Shown: piece by piece, positions 1 to 7,436 of the stretch
How the letters are laid out: each line of letters starts with the position of its first letter
How positions within the stretch are numbered: position 1 is the stretch's first letter
NCBI GenBank assembly: GCA_002723115.1
Contig: PBNL01000012.1
Span: forward strand, 1-52,850
DNA: 52,850 bases
Direction of reading: 5' to 3'
Source: Methanobacteriota archaeon
GTDB taxonomy: Bacteria; Bacteroidota; Bacteroidia; Flavobacteriales_D; Sanyastnellaceae
Program-made: the position numbers and the translations under genes
The notes under the pieces: generated by a model
Database searches by the model: none
What the model was told of the DNA's origin: nothing
What the model saw: only the letters and a program-made list of their open reading frames with translations

Positions 1-465
1 GAAAGTTTCCACCAAAGACAGGGGTACACTATCATGATGGAGCTTATGAATGGAACTGAGGATCAAAAGGCAATGGCACAGGATGCTTTGAATAGATGGT
101 GGTGGCCTTCGCTTATGATGTTTGGCCCTAGTGACAAAGACAGTAAACACAGTGCTCAAAGTATGAGGTGGAAAATCAAAAGATTCTCAAATGACGAACT
201 ACGTCAGAGAATGGTAGACATGACCGTTCCTCAAGCTGAATTGATAGGCCTTAAGATGCCTGATCCAGATTTGAAATGGAATGAGGAAAAAGGAGGGTAT
301 GATTTTGGAGAAATAAATTGGGAGGAGTTTTATCAAGTTATTGCTGGCAATGGACCATGTAATAAAGAGAGATTGGAAACTAGAAATAAAGCTCATGATG
401 ATGGAGCTTGGGTTCGTGAAGCAGCAATGGCATACGCCAATAAACAAAAAGCACAAAGAGCATAA
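1..465 (+). CDS. paaA: PaaA, phenylacetyl-CoA 1,2-epoxidase catalytic subunit (5' truncated by window edge)
   Basis: The reading frame is open from base 1, so this is the C-terminal half (154 residues) of a protein that is usually about 310 residues. The first four codons read E-S-F-H, an E-x-x-H pair placed where the second half of the carboxylate-bridged diiron site is expected; the following HQRQGY and the tryptophan-rich [13 protein letters not shown] stretch are typical of PaaA. In the PaaABCDE complex this subunit uses O2 to convert phenylacetyl-CoA to its ring 1,2-epoxide in the cytoplasm. paaB follows after 2 bases. The first internal ATG (base 34) is not the real start. Identification rests on sequence likeness and on the paaABCD order. 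Confidence 0.93.
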   Translation, partial: ESFHQRQGYTIMMELMNGTEDQKAMAQDALNRWWWPSLMMFGPSDKDSKHSAQSMRWKIKRFSNDELRQRMVDMTVPQAELIGLKMPDPDLKWNEEKGGYDFGEINWEEFYQVIAGNGPCNKERLETRNKAHDDGAWVREAAMAYANKQKAQRA

Positions 466-467
466 CT

Positions 468-761
468 ATGAGTGAGAACAAGAAAAACTGGCCTCTTTGG
501 GAAGTATTTGTTAGGAGCAGACAAGGACTAGGACATAAACACGTGGGATCAATTCATGCTGCTGATGCTGAAATGGCTATAGGAAATGCTCGCGATGTAT
601 ACACAAGAAGACAAGAGGGAGTTAGTATTTGGGTTGTTCCTGCTGAGCAGATTACAGCAAGCTCTCCAGACGATTCTGAAGCATTATATGATCCAGCTAA
701 CGACAAGGTTTACAGACACCCTACGTTTTACGATCTGCCTGATGAAGTAAACCATATGTAA
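468..761 (+). CDS. paaB: PaaB, phenylacetyl-CoA epoxidase structural subunit
   Basis: A 97-residue protein of the usual PaaB size. The N-terminus WPLWEVFVRSRQGLGHKHVG and the following HAADAEMAIGNARDVYTRR are characteristic: PaaB carries no cofactor and bridges PaaAC heterodimers in the epoxidase complex. Its ATG lies 2 bases after the paaA stop and paaC starts 10 bases after its own stop, so it sits inside one operon. No signal peptide or membrane segment is seen, as expected for a cytoplasmic subunit. Confidence 0.93.
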   Translation: MSENKKNWPLWEVFVRSRQGLGHKHVGSIHAADAEMAIGNARDVYTRRQEGVSIWVVPAEQITASSPDDSEALYDPANDKVYRHPTFYDLPDEVNHM

Positions 762-771
762 TCCCTATTCA

Positions 772-1530
772 GTGTCAGAATTACAACTAAAAGAATTACT
801 TCTTAGGCTAGGTGATGATTGCCTGGTATTAGCTCAAAGACTCGGGGAATGGTGCGGTCACGCTCCAATTCTAGAAGAGGATATTGCATTAACTAACATA
901 TCTCTAGATCTACTTGGTAGAGCTCAGAATTTTTTAAAAATGGCTGGAAAACTTCACGATCAAGTGAAGAGTGATGACGATTTGGCATTTCATAGAGATC
1001 CTGAAGGATATAGAAATTTACTATTGCTAGAACAGCCTAATGGGCATTTTGGCGACACAATTTGCAGACAATTTTTATTTGATCAGTACTCATTAATTGT
1101 AACAAAGCATTTAGCTTCTCAAACTATTAATGAAGAAATCTCAGCTATTGCATCTAAAGCAATTAAAGAGATTCGATATCACGCTGACCACAGCAGTAAA
1201 TGGATGCTTAGGTTAGGAGGAGGAACAGCTGAGAGCCACGAAAAAATTCAGAATTCATTAAATAATCTTTGGGCTTTCTCAGATGAAATGTTTGAAGTCG
1301 ATGAGGTTCATTCAGCAGCTATTGATGGTGGAATTTTACCTGATTTACAAATTGTAAAATCTCAATGGCTAGAAGGAGTTATGTCGATAATAACTGAAGC
1401 AGGATTAGAAATTCCAACTGGAGTTGACATGAAATTTGGAGGGAGAAAGGGAGAACATACTCCACATTTAAAAGAAATGCTTGAGGTTATGCAAATTCTG
1501 CCAAGAACATACCCAGGCACCACATGGTAA
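772..1530 (+). CDS. paaC: PaaC, phenylacetyl-CoA epoxidase non-catalytic subunit
   Basis: A 252-residue all-helical protein with the ferritin-like fold markers of PaaC: GHAPILEEDIALTNISLDLLGRA reduced to its core LEEDIALTNI near residue 35, and the conserved EIRYHADHSSKWMLRLGGGT around residue 130. PaaC is the partner of PaaA; it shares the fold but lacks a working diiron site. The only in-frame start that fits is GTG at 772, since no suitable ATG lies between the paaB stop and the conserved N-terminus. The stop is 1 base before the paaD start, indicating translational coupling. Confidence 0.92.
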   Translation: MSELQLKELLLRLGDDCLVLAQRLGEWCGHAPILEEDIALTNISLDLLGRAQNFLKMAGKLHDQVKSDDDLAFHRDPEGYRNLLLLEQPNGHFGDTICRQFLFDQYSLIVTKHLASQTINEEISAIASKAIKEIRYHADHSSKWMLRLGGGTAESHEKIQNSLNNLWAFSDEMFEVDEVHSAAIDGGILPDLQIVKSQWLEGVMSIITEAGLEIPTGVDMKFGGRKGEHTPHLKEMLEVMQILPRTYPGTTW

Positions 1531-1531
1531 A

Positions 1532-2032
1532 ATGATAAATTCTGAAAGCCATAAACTAGTTGAAGCTGTCAAGAGGCAGTTAAATGATGTTATGGATCCA
1601 GAATTACCATTTCTTACAATTGGAGAAATGGGGATGCTACGCGATGTGTATTTTTCAAATGGGCATTCTGTTATTGTATTGACACCAACGTATTCTGGCT
1701 GTCCTGCAACAGATATAATTTCAGAAGACAGTCTTAAAGCTGCTAGAATTGTTGACCCAAATGCTGAGATAAAAATTTCTATGAGTCCAGCATGGACAAC
1801 TGATTGGATTTCAGATGAAACTAGAAAAAAAATGGAAGCTAACGGGATTGCTCCTCCTATAGGCCAAAGTCACGACAGATCTTTCTTAACTGGCGATGGG
1901 AAAACAGTTCCTTGTCCTCTATGTAAGAGTTCTAAAACAAAAATGATTAGCGCATTTGGTTCTACTGCTTGTAAAGCATCATATACTTGCATAGATTGCA
2001 TGGAACCTTTTGAACACTTTAAGTGTATTTAA
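1532..2032 (+). CDS. paaD: PaaD, Fe-S/metal-cluster maturation factor of the phenylacetyl-CoA epoxidase
   Basis: A 166-residue protein with an N-terminal MIP18/DUF59 domain (DVMDPELPFLTIGEMGM near residues 19-35; GCPAT with C57 near residue 57) and a C-terminal cysteine cluster (C128, C131, C147, C153, C156, C165) of zinc-ribbon type. PaaD is needed for the epoxidase to mature and is thought to help metal-cluster assembly. An in-frame ATG at 1481 exists but lies inside paaC and adds 17 unrelated residues; the ATG at 1532, just after the paaC stop, gives the family N-terminus and is preferred. Confidence 0.9.
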   Translation: MINSESHKLVEAVKRQLNDVMDPELPFLTIGEMGMLRDVYFSNGHSVIVLTPTYSGCPATDIISEDSLKAARIVDPNAEIKISMSPAWTTDWISDETRKKMEANGIAPPIGQSHDRSFLTGDGKTVPCPLCKSSKTKMISAFGSTACKASYTCIDCMEPFEHFKCI

Positions 2033-2033
2033 A

Positions 2034-2441
2034 ATGAGCAATATTCATCCTGTAGTCGAGAAAATGCTTGAAGGAGACGAGATGACTCGTTGGCTTAAAG
2101 TAGAAGTCATAGAAACCAGAGAAGGTTTTTGCAAATTGCAGATGACTGTTAGGTCAGAGATGGCTAATGGATTTAACATAGCTCATGGAGGCATTTCTTT
2201 CTCTTTAGCTGACAGTGCTATTGCATTTTCTGCTAATGCTTATGGCCGTCATGCTGTTAGCCTAAACACTTCAATTAGGCACTTACACCCTGTAATGGTT
2301 GGAGACACATTAATAGCAGAAGCCGAAGTAAAAGATCTAAAGCACAAAATAGTTAATGTTGACGCTTTCGTCTTAAATCAAGATGGAGTAAAAGTTGCTG
2401 ATCTACAAGCTACTGGTTATCGGAAGAGCGAGCAGTGGTGA
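2034..2441 (+). CDS. paaI: PaaI-type hotdog acyl-CoA thioesterase
   Basis: A 135-residue single hotdog domain. The signature NGFNIAHGGISFSLADSAIA contains the HGG motif (H51) and the acidic residue D60 expected at the active site. PaaI hydrolyses aryl-CoA and hydroxyphenylacetyl-CoA esters and is thought to rescue CoA when the epoxide pathway stalls, which fits its place after paaABCD. The start at 2034 is 1 base after the paaD stop; an upstream in-frame ATG at 2010 would overlap paaD and add eight residues without family support. Its last 32 bases overlap the convergent ABC exporter gene. Confidence 0.9.
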   Translation: MSNIHPVVEKMLEGDEMTRWLKVEVIETREGFCKLQMTVRSEMANGFNIAHGGISFSLADSAIAFSANAYGRHAVSLNTSIRHLHPVMVGDTLIAEAEVKDLKHKIVNVDAFVLNQDGVKVADLQATGYRKSEQW

Positions 2442-4149
2442 GATTAGAGTAAACACCGCCAAGTTGTAGTAAATCATCGTGCCTACCCTGCTCTACAACT
2501 CTTCCGTTTTCTATTACAAAAATCTTATCAGCATGTTTAATAGTACTCAACCTATGTGCAACAACTAGAGAGGTTCTTCCTTTTGTAATTCTCCTTGTTG
2601 CCTCTTGAATCATTTTCTCAGATTCTGAATCAATAGAGGATGTAGCTTCATCTAATATCAATATTGAAGGAGATGCAACATAAGCTCTCATAAAAGCTAT
2701 TAGTTGTCTTTGGCCTACACTAAGCATCGCTCCTCTTTCTCTTACTTGCAGATCAAGTTTATCTTCATACTTATTAATAAATTCTGAGGCTCCTACAGCT
2801 TCAGCTGCTGCCCAAACCTCCTGATCACTCACATCTTCATCGTGTAGAGTAATATTTGACCTTAATGTGTCTGATAAAAGAAAGACTTCCTGTTGAACCA
2901 CTCCAATACTTTTTCTCAAATCATCTAAGGGAATTTCTCTGATATCAGTGCCATCAATCTTAATAGAACCTTTTTGATATTCGTAAAACCTAGACAGCAG
3001 ATTAATTACTGTGCTTTTTCCAGCGCCTGTCGACCCAACAAATCCAACTGTTGTTCCTGGCTCTATTCTCAAAGAGAGGTCTTTTAACACCCAGTTTTCT
3101 TCATCATCATATGAAAACCAAACATTTTCAAATTCAATCAGTCCTTTAACCTGATCAAGTTTTTTTGTTCCATTGTCATCAATAGACTCATCTGTATGAA
3201 GCAATTGAAACACTCTGTCAGCATTAACAACCCCCATTTGTAAGACATTAAACCTATCTGTCAATTGCCTAATAGGTCGGTAAAGCATGAATACGTATAG
3301 TATAAATTGAAGTACAACCCCTAGTGTCAACTCACCTTCAACCACACCTCCTATTCCAAGCCAAAGCAAAAGAGCAACACTAGTAGCACTAAGCATCTCA
3401 ACTACAGGAAAAAATATGCTGAATGCCATAATTGAATCAATGTTTGCTCGCTTGTGTAGATCATTGATTTCAGCAAATTTTTCGCTTTCTACATGTTCTC
3501 TTCCAAAGGCTTGGACTATATGCATTCCAGTGACATGCTCTTGAACGAATTCGTTCATTTTACTTACTTGATTACGCACGTCGGAAAAAGCTTTTTTAAT
3601 ATGCTTTTGGAATATCCTAGAAGCGATTAAAAGAACGGGAATAGGAAGAATTACAATTAAAGTGAGTTTGGCATCGATTATAAACATTGTAGCCAAAACC
3701 ACTAGTAAAGTCAGGATGTCTCCTATTGCATTTAGTAAACCATTAGAAAAGACATTCGCTATACCGTCTATATCACTAACAAGCCTTGTTACTAGTTTTC
3801 CAACTGGAGTTTTATCAAAGAACCTCAATCTAAACCCAACTATGTGCTTAAAAAGCTTTGATCTAAGGTCAAGAGAAACGCTTTGGGCAACCCAATTAGC
3901 CAAATATGTAACTCTATATCGCAGAAGTGATTCGAACAGTAAAAAACCAATAATCACGGCAAACACCTGAAGTAATCCATGATAATCTCCATTTGCTATC
4001 TCAACATCAATCGCCCTTCTTAATAAAGCTGGTCTTACCCATACTAAAGAAGAAAGTAAAATAATTAATACACCTGTGATTACAAACCTCTTTTTATAAG
4101 GCTCAACCTGAGAAATAATGAGTTTAAGAGTCTTTTTACCTGAGCTCAT
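2410..4149 (-). CDS. ABC transporter half-exporter (TM domain fused to ATPase, MsbA/lipid-exporter type)
   Basis: A 579-residue type IV exporter half: about six membrane segments in residues 20-310, then a nucleotide-binding domain with Walker A GSTGAGKST (about 372-380), signature LSVGQRQ (about 476-482), Walker B SILILDEAT (about 495-503) and a downstream switch histidine in VVAHRLST. Such proteins act as dimers and export lipids, peptides or drugs; the substrate is not readable here. An in-frame ATG 108 bases upstream lies inside truA; the ATG at 4149 gives a normal N-terminus (MSSGKKTLKL), 1 base after the truA stop, so the two are probably coupled. The 3' end overlaps paaI by 32 bases. 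Confidence 0.9.
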   Translation of the reverse strand: MSSGKKTLKLIISQVEPYKKRFVITGVLIILLSSLVWVRPALLRRAIDVEIANGDYHGLLQVFAVIIGFLLFESLLRYRVTYLANWVAQSVSLDLRSKLFKHIVGFRLRFFDKTPVGKLVTRLVSDIDGIANVFSNGLLNAIGDILTLLVVLATMFIIDAKLTLIVILPIPVLLIASRIFQKHIKKAFSDVRNQVSKMNEFVQEHVTGMHIVQAFGREHVESEKFAEINDLHKRANIDSIMAFSIFFPVVEMLSATSVALLLWLGIGGVVEGELTLGVVLQFILYVFMLYRPIRQLTDRFNVLQMGVVNADRVFQLLHTDESIDDNGTKKLDQVKGLIEFENVWFSYDDEENWVLKDLSLRIEPGTTVGFVGSTGAGKSTVINLLSRFYEYQKGSIKIDGTDIREIPLDDLRKSIGVVQQEVFLLSDTLRSNITLHDEDVSDQEVWAAAEAVGASEFINKYEDKLDLQVRERGAMLSVGQRQLIAFMRAYVASPSILILDEATSSIDSESEKMIQEATRRITKGRTSLVVAHRLSTIKHADKIFVIENGRVVEQGRHDDLLQLGGVYSNLTTARSSDNQ

Positions 4150-4150
4150 T

Positions 4151-4921
4151 TCAGAGAGATTTTGGAGTGAATACCTCAATTGGGTAATCAACTCTAGCCA
4201 AATATAGTCCGCAAGCGGGCGCAGACTTTCCGGCTTTCGATCTATCACAAGAATCAATTACAGATTGAAACTCATTTAAACTCATTTTGCCTTTTCCTAC
4301 TATTGTTAGTGTCCCCACTACTGCGCGTACCATATTTCTCAAAAACCTATCTGCTTCGACCACAATCTTTATTCTGTGCCCTTGACGTTCAACTTCTACT
4401 TTACGCACATCGCAAATAGTAGTTTTTACATCAGACCCAGTCTTACAGAAGGCAGCAAAATCGCCTTTAAAAACTAAAAGTTGTGCGGCTTTCTGCATTT
4501 GGTCTAGATTAAGATCCCCAAACACTCTAGCGCTATGACCATCTAAAAAAGGATCCTTCTGAGTGTGAATCCAATATGTGTAAGATCTTTCTTTAGCATC
4601 AAATCTTGCATGAGCCTTCTCTCCTACTTCTTGAATGGAAAAAACAGCTATGTCACCATTTAGAACACCGTTTAATTTAAAACATAGCTGATCCAAAGAA
4701 TCAAATCTAGAGTTTGCAGATTCTGGCAAATTTGCATGAGCAACAAAATATGAAGCATGAACTCCAGCATCTGTTCTACCGCATCCTAGCACAGGACATG
4801 GTTCTCCACAAAGTTTTTCAAAAGCTTGTTCTATTGCTTGTTGGACAGTGATGGCCTCTGGCTGGCGTTGCCAACCGTGGTAATTCGTGCCATCATAGGC
4901 TAACTCAATAAAAACACGCAT
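4151..4921 (-). CDS. truA: tRNA pseudouridine(38-40) synthase TruA
   Basis: A 256-residue TruA of normal length. The N-terminus MRVFIELAYDGTNYHGWQRQ and the catalytic motif GCGRTDAGVHA, with the nucleophilic aspartate at D51, are diagnostic; FLRNMVRAVVGTL near residue 195 is the second conserved block. TruA converts uridines 38-40 in the anticodon stem of many tRNAs to pseudouridine. It sits between the PLP acyltransferase (6 bases upstream) and the ABC exporter (1 base downstream), all on the minus strand, forming a three-gene unit. Confidence 0.96.
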   Translation of the reverse strand: MRVFIELAYDGTNYHGWQRQPEAITVQQAIEQAFEKLCGEPCPVLGCGRTDAGVHASYFVAHANLPESANSRFDSLDQLCFKLNGVLNGDIAVFSIQEVGEKAHARFDAKERSYTYWIHTQKDPFLDGHSARVFGDLNLDQMQKAAQLLVFKGDFAAFCKTGSDVKTTICDVRKVEVERQGHRIKIVVEADRFLRNMVRAVVGTLTIVGKGKMSLNEFQSVIDSCDRSKAGKSAPACGLYLARVDYPIEVFTPKSL

Positions 4922-4927
4922 GAGTGT

Positions 4928-6172
4928 TTAATCCCAAGCAGCGATTTTGTCGCTCTTGTATTCTCCAGCTTCAAGTTTAGCCTGAACACTTGAGAATGTC
5001 TTAATCGTGTACTCTACGTCCTCAAGAGTGTGAACAGCTGTTGGAATCAATCTAAGCATGATTGTATCCTTTGGCACAACTGGATATACAACAATTGAAC
5101 AAAAGATTCCGTGATTCTCTCTAAGATCAACTGTAAGGTTTGTGGCTTCACCTAATCCTCCTTTTAAGAAAACTGGTGTAACACATGAATTTGTGTCTCC
5201 AATATCAAAGCCAGCTTCTTTAAAACCGTTTTGCAAAGAAGTAGCAATCTCCCAAAGCTTATCCTTGTGCTCCTTAGATTCTCTAAGCATTTGAAGACGC
5301 TTTCTAGCACCAACAACGATAGGCATTGGAAGAGATTTCGCAAATGTTTGCGATCTCATGTTATAGCGAAGAAAGTCAATTACATCCTCGTCACCTGCTA
5401 CGAATGCACCTATTGTTGCCATAGACTTTGCAAACGTTCCGAAGTAAACGTCAATCTGATCTTGAACACCCTGAGCTTCACCTGTTCCTACACCTGTTTC
5501 ACCTACTGTTCCAAATCCGTGTGCATCGTCAATAAACAGTCGGAATCCGTACTTTTCCTTGTACTCGCAGATTTCCTTCAACTTACCCTGGTCTCCCGCC
5601 ATTCCAAAAACTCCCTCAGTTACAACAAGTATTCCACCACCAGTTTGGTCTGTTATTGCTTTAGCTCTATCAAGTTGCTTTACAAAGCTCTCGATATCAT
5701 TGTGTTGATATACAAATCTCTTACCCTGGTGAAGACGAACGCCATCTACCATGCAAGCGTGAGATTCACTATCATAAACAATTACATCATGGCGAGTAAC
5801 TAAAGCCTCTATAGCAGATTGGCAACCTTGATAACCGAAGTTTAAAAGGAAAGAATCCTCCTTCTGCATAAAGTCAGCTAACTCAGCTTCTAAAGCTTCA
5901 TGCTCAGAGGTTTGGCCTGACATCATCCTCGCACCCATTGGGTACCCCATTCCCCATTCTGCAGATGCGTCTGCATCTACTTTTCGCACCTCTGGGTGGT
6001 TACTAAGTCCCAAATAATTGTTAATCGACCACACTAAAACTTCCTTTCCTCTAAAAGTCATCTTGTTTGAGATTTCTCCCTCAAGCTTAGGGAAAGTAAA
6101 GTATCCGTGGCTTTCACGAGCATGCTGACCTAGTGGTCCTCTGTCGTTACGTATTCTATCAAAAATATCCAT
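4928..6172 (-). CDS. PLP-dependent alpha-oxoamine synthase family acyltransferase (cysteate/serine acyltransferase or Kbl-like)
   Basis: A 414-residue fold-type I PLP enzyme of the 8-amino-7-oxononanoate synthase / serine palmitoyltransferase / glycine C-acetyltransferase family. Visible active-site features are the PLP lysine in YFGTFAKSMA (K249), the cofactor-stacking histidine in YDSESHAC (H138) and the DDAHG motif (D215, H218). These enzymes condense an amino acid with an acyl-thioester and release CO2. In Flavobacteriales a close family type makes the sulfonolipid precursor from cysteate (capnine pathway); serine palmitoyltransferase is the main alternative. No bioF-type or threonine-degradation neighbours are present. 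The ATG at 6172 is used; a TTG one codon earlier is unlikely. A TAGTTTTG box lies at 6203-6196. Confidence 0.8.
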   Translation of the reverse strand: MDIFDRIRNDRGPLGQHARESHGYFTFPKLEGEISNKMTFRGKEVLVWSINNYLGLSNHPEVRKVDADASAEWGMGYPMGARMMSGQTSEHEALEAELADFMQKEDSFLLNFGYQGCQSAIEALVTRHDVIVYDSESHACMVDGVRLHQGKRFVYQHNDIESFVKQLDRAKAITDQTGGGILVVTEGVFGMAGDQGKLKEICEYKEKYGFRLFIDDAHGFGTVGETGVGTGEAQGVQDQIDVYFGTFAKSMATIGAFVAGDEDVIDFLRYNMRSQTFAKSLPMPIVVGARKRLQMLRESKEHKDKLWEIATSLQNGFKEAGFDIGDTNSCVTPVFLKGGLGEATNLTVDLRENHGIFCSIVVYPVVPKDTIMLRLIPTAVHTLEDVEYTIKTFSSVQAKLEAGEYKSDKIAAWD

Positions 6173-6195
6173 CAAATGGGTTTTAATTCAATGCG

Positions 6196-6224
6196 CAAAA
6201 CTACCAAATCCAACCTTAACTTTG
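6196..6224. promoter_or_regulatory. Divergent -7-type boxes between the PLP acyltransferase and bamD
   Basis: TAACTTTG (6217-6224, plus strand) and TAGTTTTG (6203-6196, minus strand) both match TAnnTTTG at all fixed bases. The plus box ends 6 bases before the bamD ATG, so that transcript would be almost leaderless. Neither has a convincing -33 element at the usual spacing. Confidence 0.45.
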
Positions 6225-6230
6225 CGCCCA

Positions 6231-7058
6231 ATGCACAACTCCTCTTTACACATTTCCCTATTAGTTATTACCATTTGCCTTGCAGCGCTTAGCAGTTGCA
6301 CAGATTATAACAAGGTTTTAAAAAGTACTGACACCGAGGAAAAATGGGAATTTGCACAGGCTGCTTTAGATAGCAACGAATGCTTTAAAGCCTTACCGTT
6401 ATTAGAAGAATTGGTGGGATTGACAAGGGGGACTCAGCGTGCTGAAGATGTACAATTCAAATATGCTGAAGCACACTATTGTGTCAATGATTTTTATCTA
6501 GCACGTTATTATTTCACTTCATACGCTAAGACTTTTCCAAATAGTCCTTTGGTTGAAGAAGTGGAGTTTAAAAGTGCAATTTGTAGTTACAATCTTTCTC
6601 CTAATTGGTCTCTAGACCAAACTGAAACAAAATCAGCCATTCAAGAACTTCAATTGTTCATGGATAAATACCCTGGATCAGCATTAAGGGATTCTTCTCA
6701 AACAATGATTGACCAATTAAGGGATAAACTCGAAAAGAAATCTTTTGAGTCTGCAGCCATATTCCATAAAATAGGCCAATACAAAAGCGCAACTATTGCT
6801 CTAAAGAATGCTTTAAATGATTTCCCCGATTCTCAATACAGGGAAAAAATGCATTTTCTAATACTTGACAGCTACTACCAATACGCATTACAAAGCACGG
6901 ATAGAAGGAAAATCGAACGATTTAACGATGCAACCGAAGCTTTTCATACCTTTGCATCCCGCTTTCCCGAAAGTTCATACTATTCTGACGCTCAGAATAT
7001 CTATGAAGACTGCGTGAAATCCGTGGAAACACTCGAATCTCAACAACAGCTCAATTAA
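6231..7058 (+). CDS. bamD: BamD, outer-membrane beta-barrel assembly lipoprotein
   Basis: A 275-residue lipoprotein: a short hydrophobic signal and lipobox ALSSC with the lipidated cysteine at position 23, followed by tetratricopeptide-type helices with the typical phrases YAEAHYCVNDFYLARYYF and KIGQYKSATIALKNAL. BamD is the essential TPR lipoprotein of the BAM complex on the periplasmic face of the outer membrane. The ATG at 6231 starts the signal peptide; a TTG nine bases earlier falls inside a TAACTTTG promoter-like box and is rejected. rpoZ follows after 7 bases, which is the common Bacteroidota order. Confidence 0.9.
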   Translation: MHNSSLHISLLVITICLAALSSCTDYNKVLKSTDTEEKWEFAQAALDSNECFKALPLLEELVGLTRGTQRAEDVQFKYAEAHYCVNDFYLARYYFTSYAKTFPNSPLVEEVEFKSAICSYNLSPNWSLDQTETKSAIQELQLFMDKYPGSALRDSSQTMIDQLRDKLEKKSFESAAIFHKIGQYKSATIALKNALNDFPDSQYREKMHFLILDSYYQYALQSTDRRKIERFNDATEAFHTFASRFPESSYYSDAQNIYEDCVKSVETLESQQQLN

Positions 7059-7065
7059 AGGCAAG

Positions 7066-7404
7066 ATGAACTTCAAGAACGTAAAAGCAGAACGCAACAC
7101 GATTACTCGTAACACTAAGACCTTAGAAGAAAAAGGAACTGGTAACATCTTCGAAACAATCGTTGTTCTTTCTCGTCGTAGCGACCAGCTTTCTCAAGAT
7201 TTAAAGAAGGAGCTTAATTCAAAAATGGAGGAATTTGTGATTCCAAACGACACTCTTGAAGAAGTTTTTGAAAATAGAGAGCAAATTGAAATCTCTAAAT
7301 TCTACGAGCGCTTAGCTAAACCTCAAGCTATCGCAATTAAAGAATTAGAAGAAGATAATATCTACGTTCGCAAGGACGAAGAAGAAGAGTCTTTCGAGGC
7401 TTAA
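7066..7404 (+). CDS. rpoZ: RNA polymerase omega subunit, Bacteroidota type
   Basis: A 112-residue, lysine- and glutamate-rich protein. The N-terminal part (TRNTKTLEEKGTGNIFETIV and LSRRSDQLSQDLK) has the helix pattern of the divergent omega subunit found in Bacteroidota, and the acidic tail EEEESFEA closes it. Omega helps fold and hold the beta-prime subunit. It is weakly similar to enterobacterial RpoZ, so the call leans on the conserved gene order bamD-rpoZ-coaBC. It starts 7 bases after bamD and precedes coaBC by 32 bases. Confidence 0.82.
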   Translation: MNFKNVKAERNTITRNTKTLEEKGTGNIFETIVVLSRRSDQLSQDLKKELNSKMEEFVIPNDTLEEVFENREQIEISKFYERLAKPQAIAIKELEEDNIYVRKDEEEESFEA

Positions 7405-7436
7405 TAAACTCTAGCCAAGCTAGAAATCCCATACTT

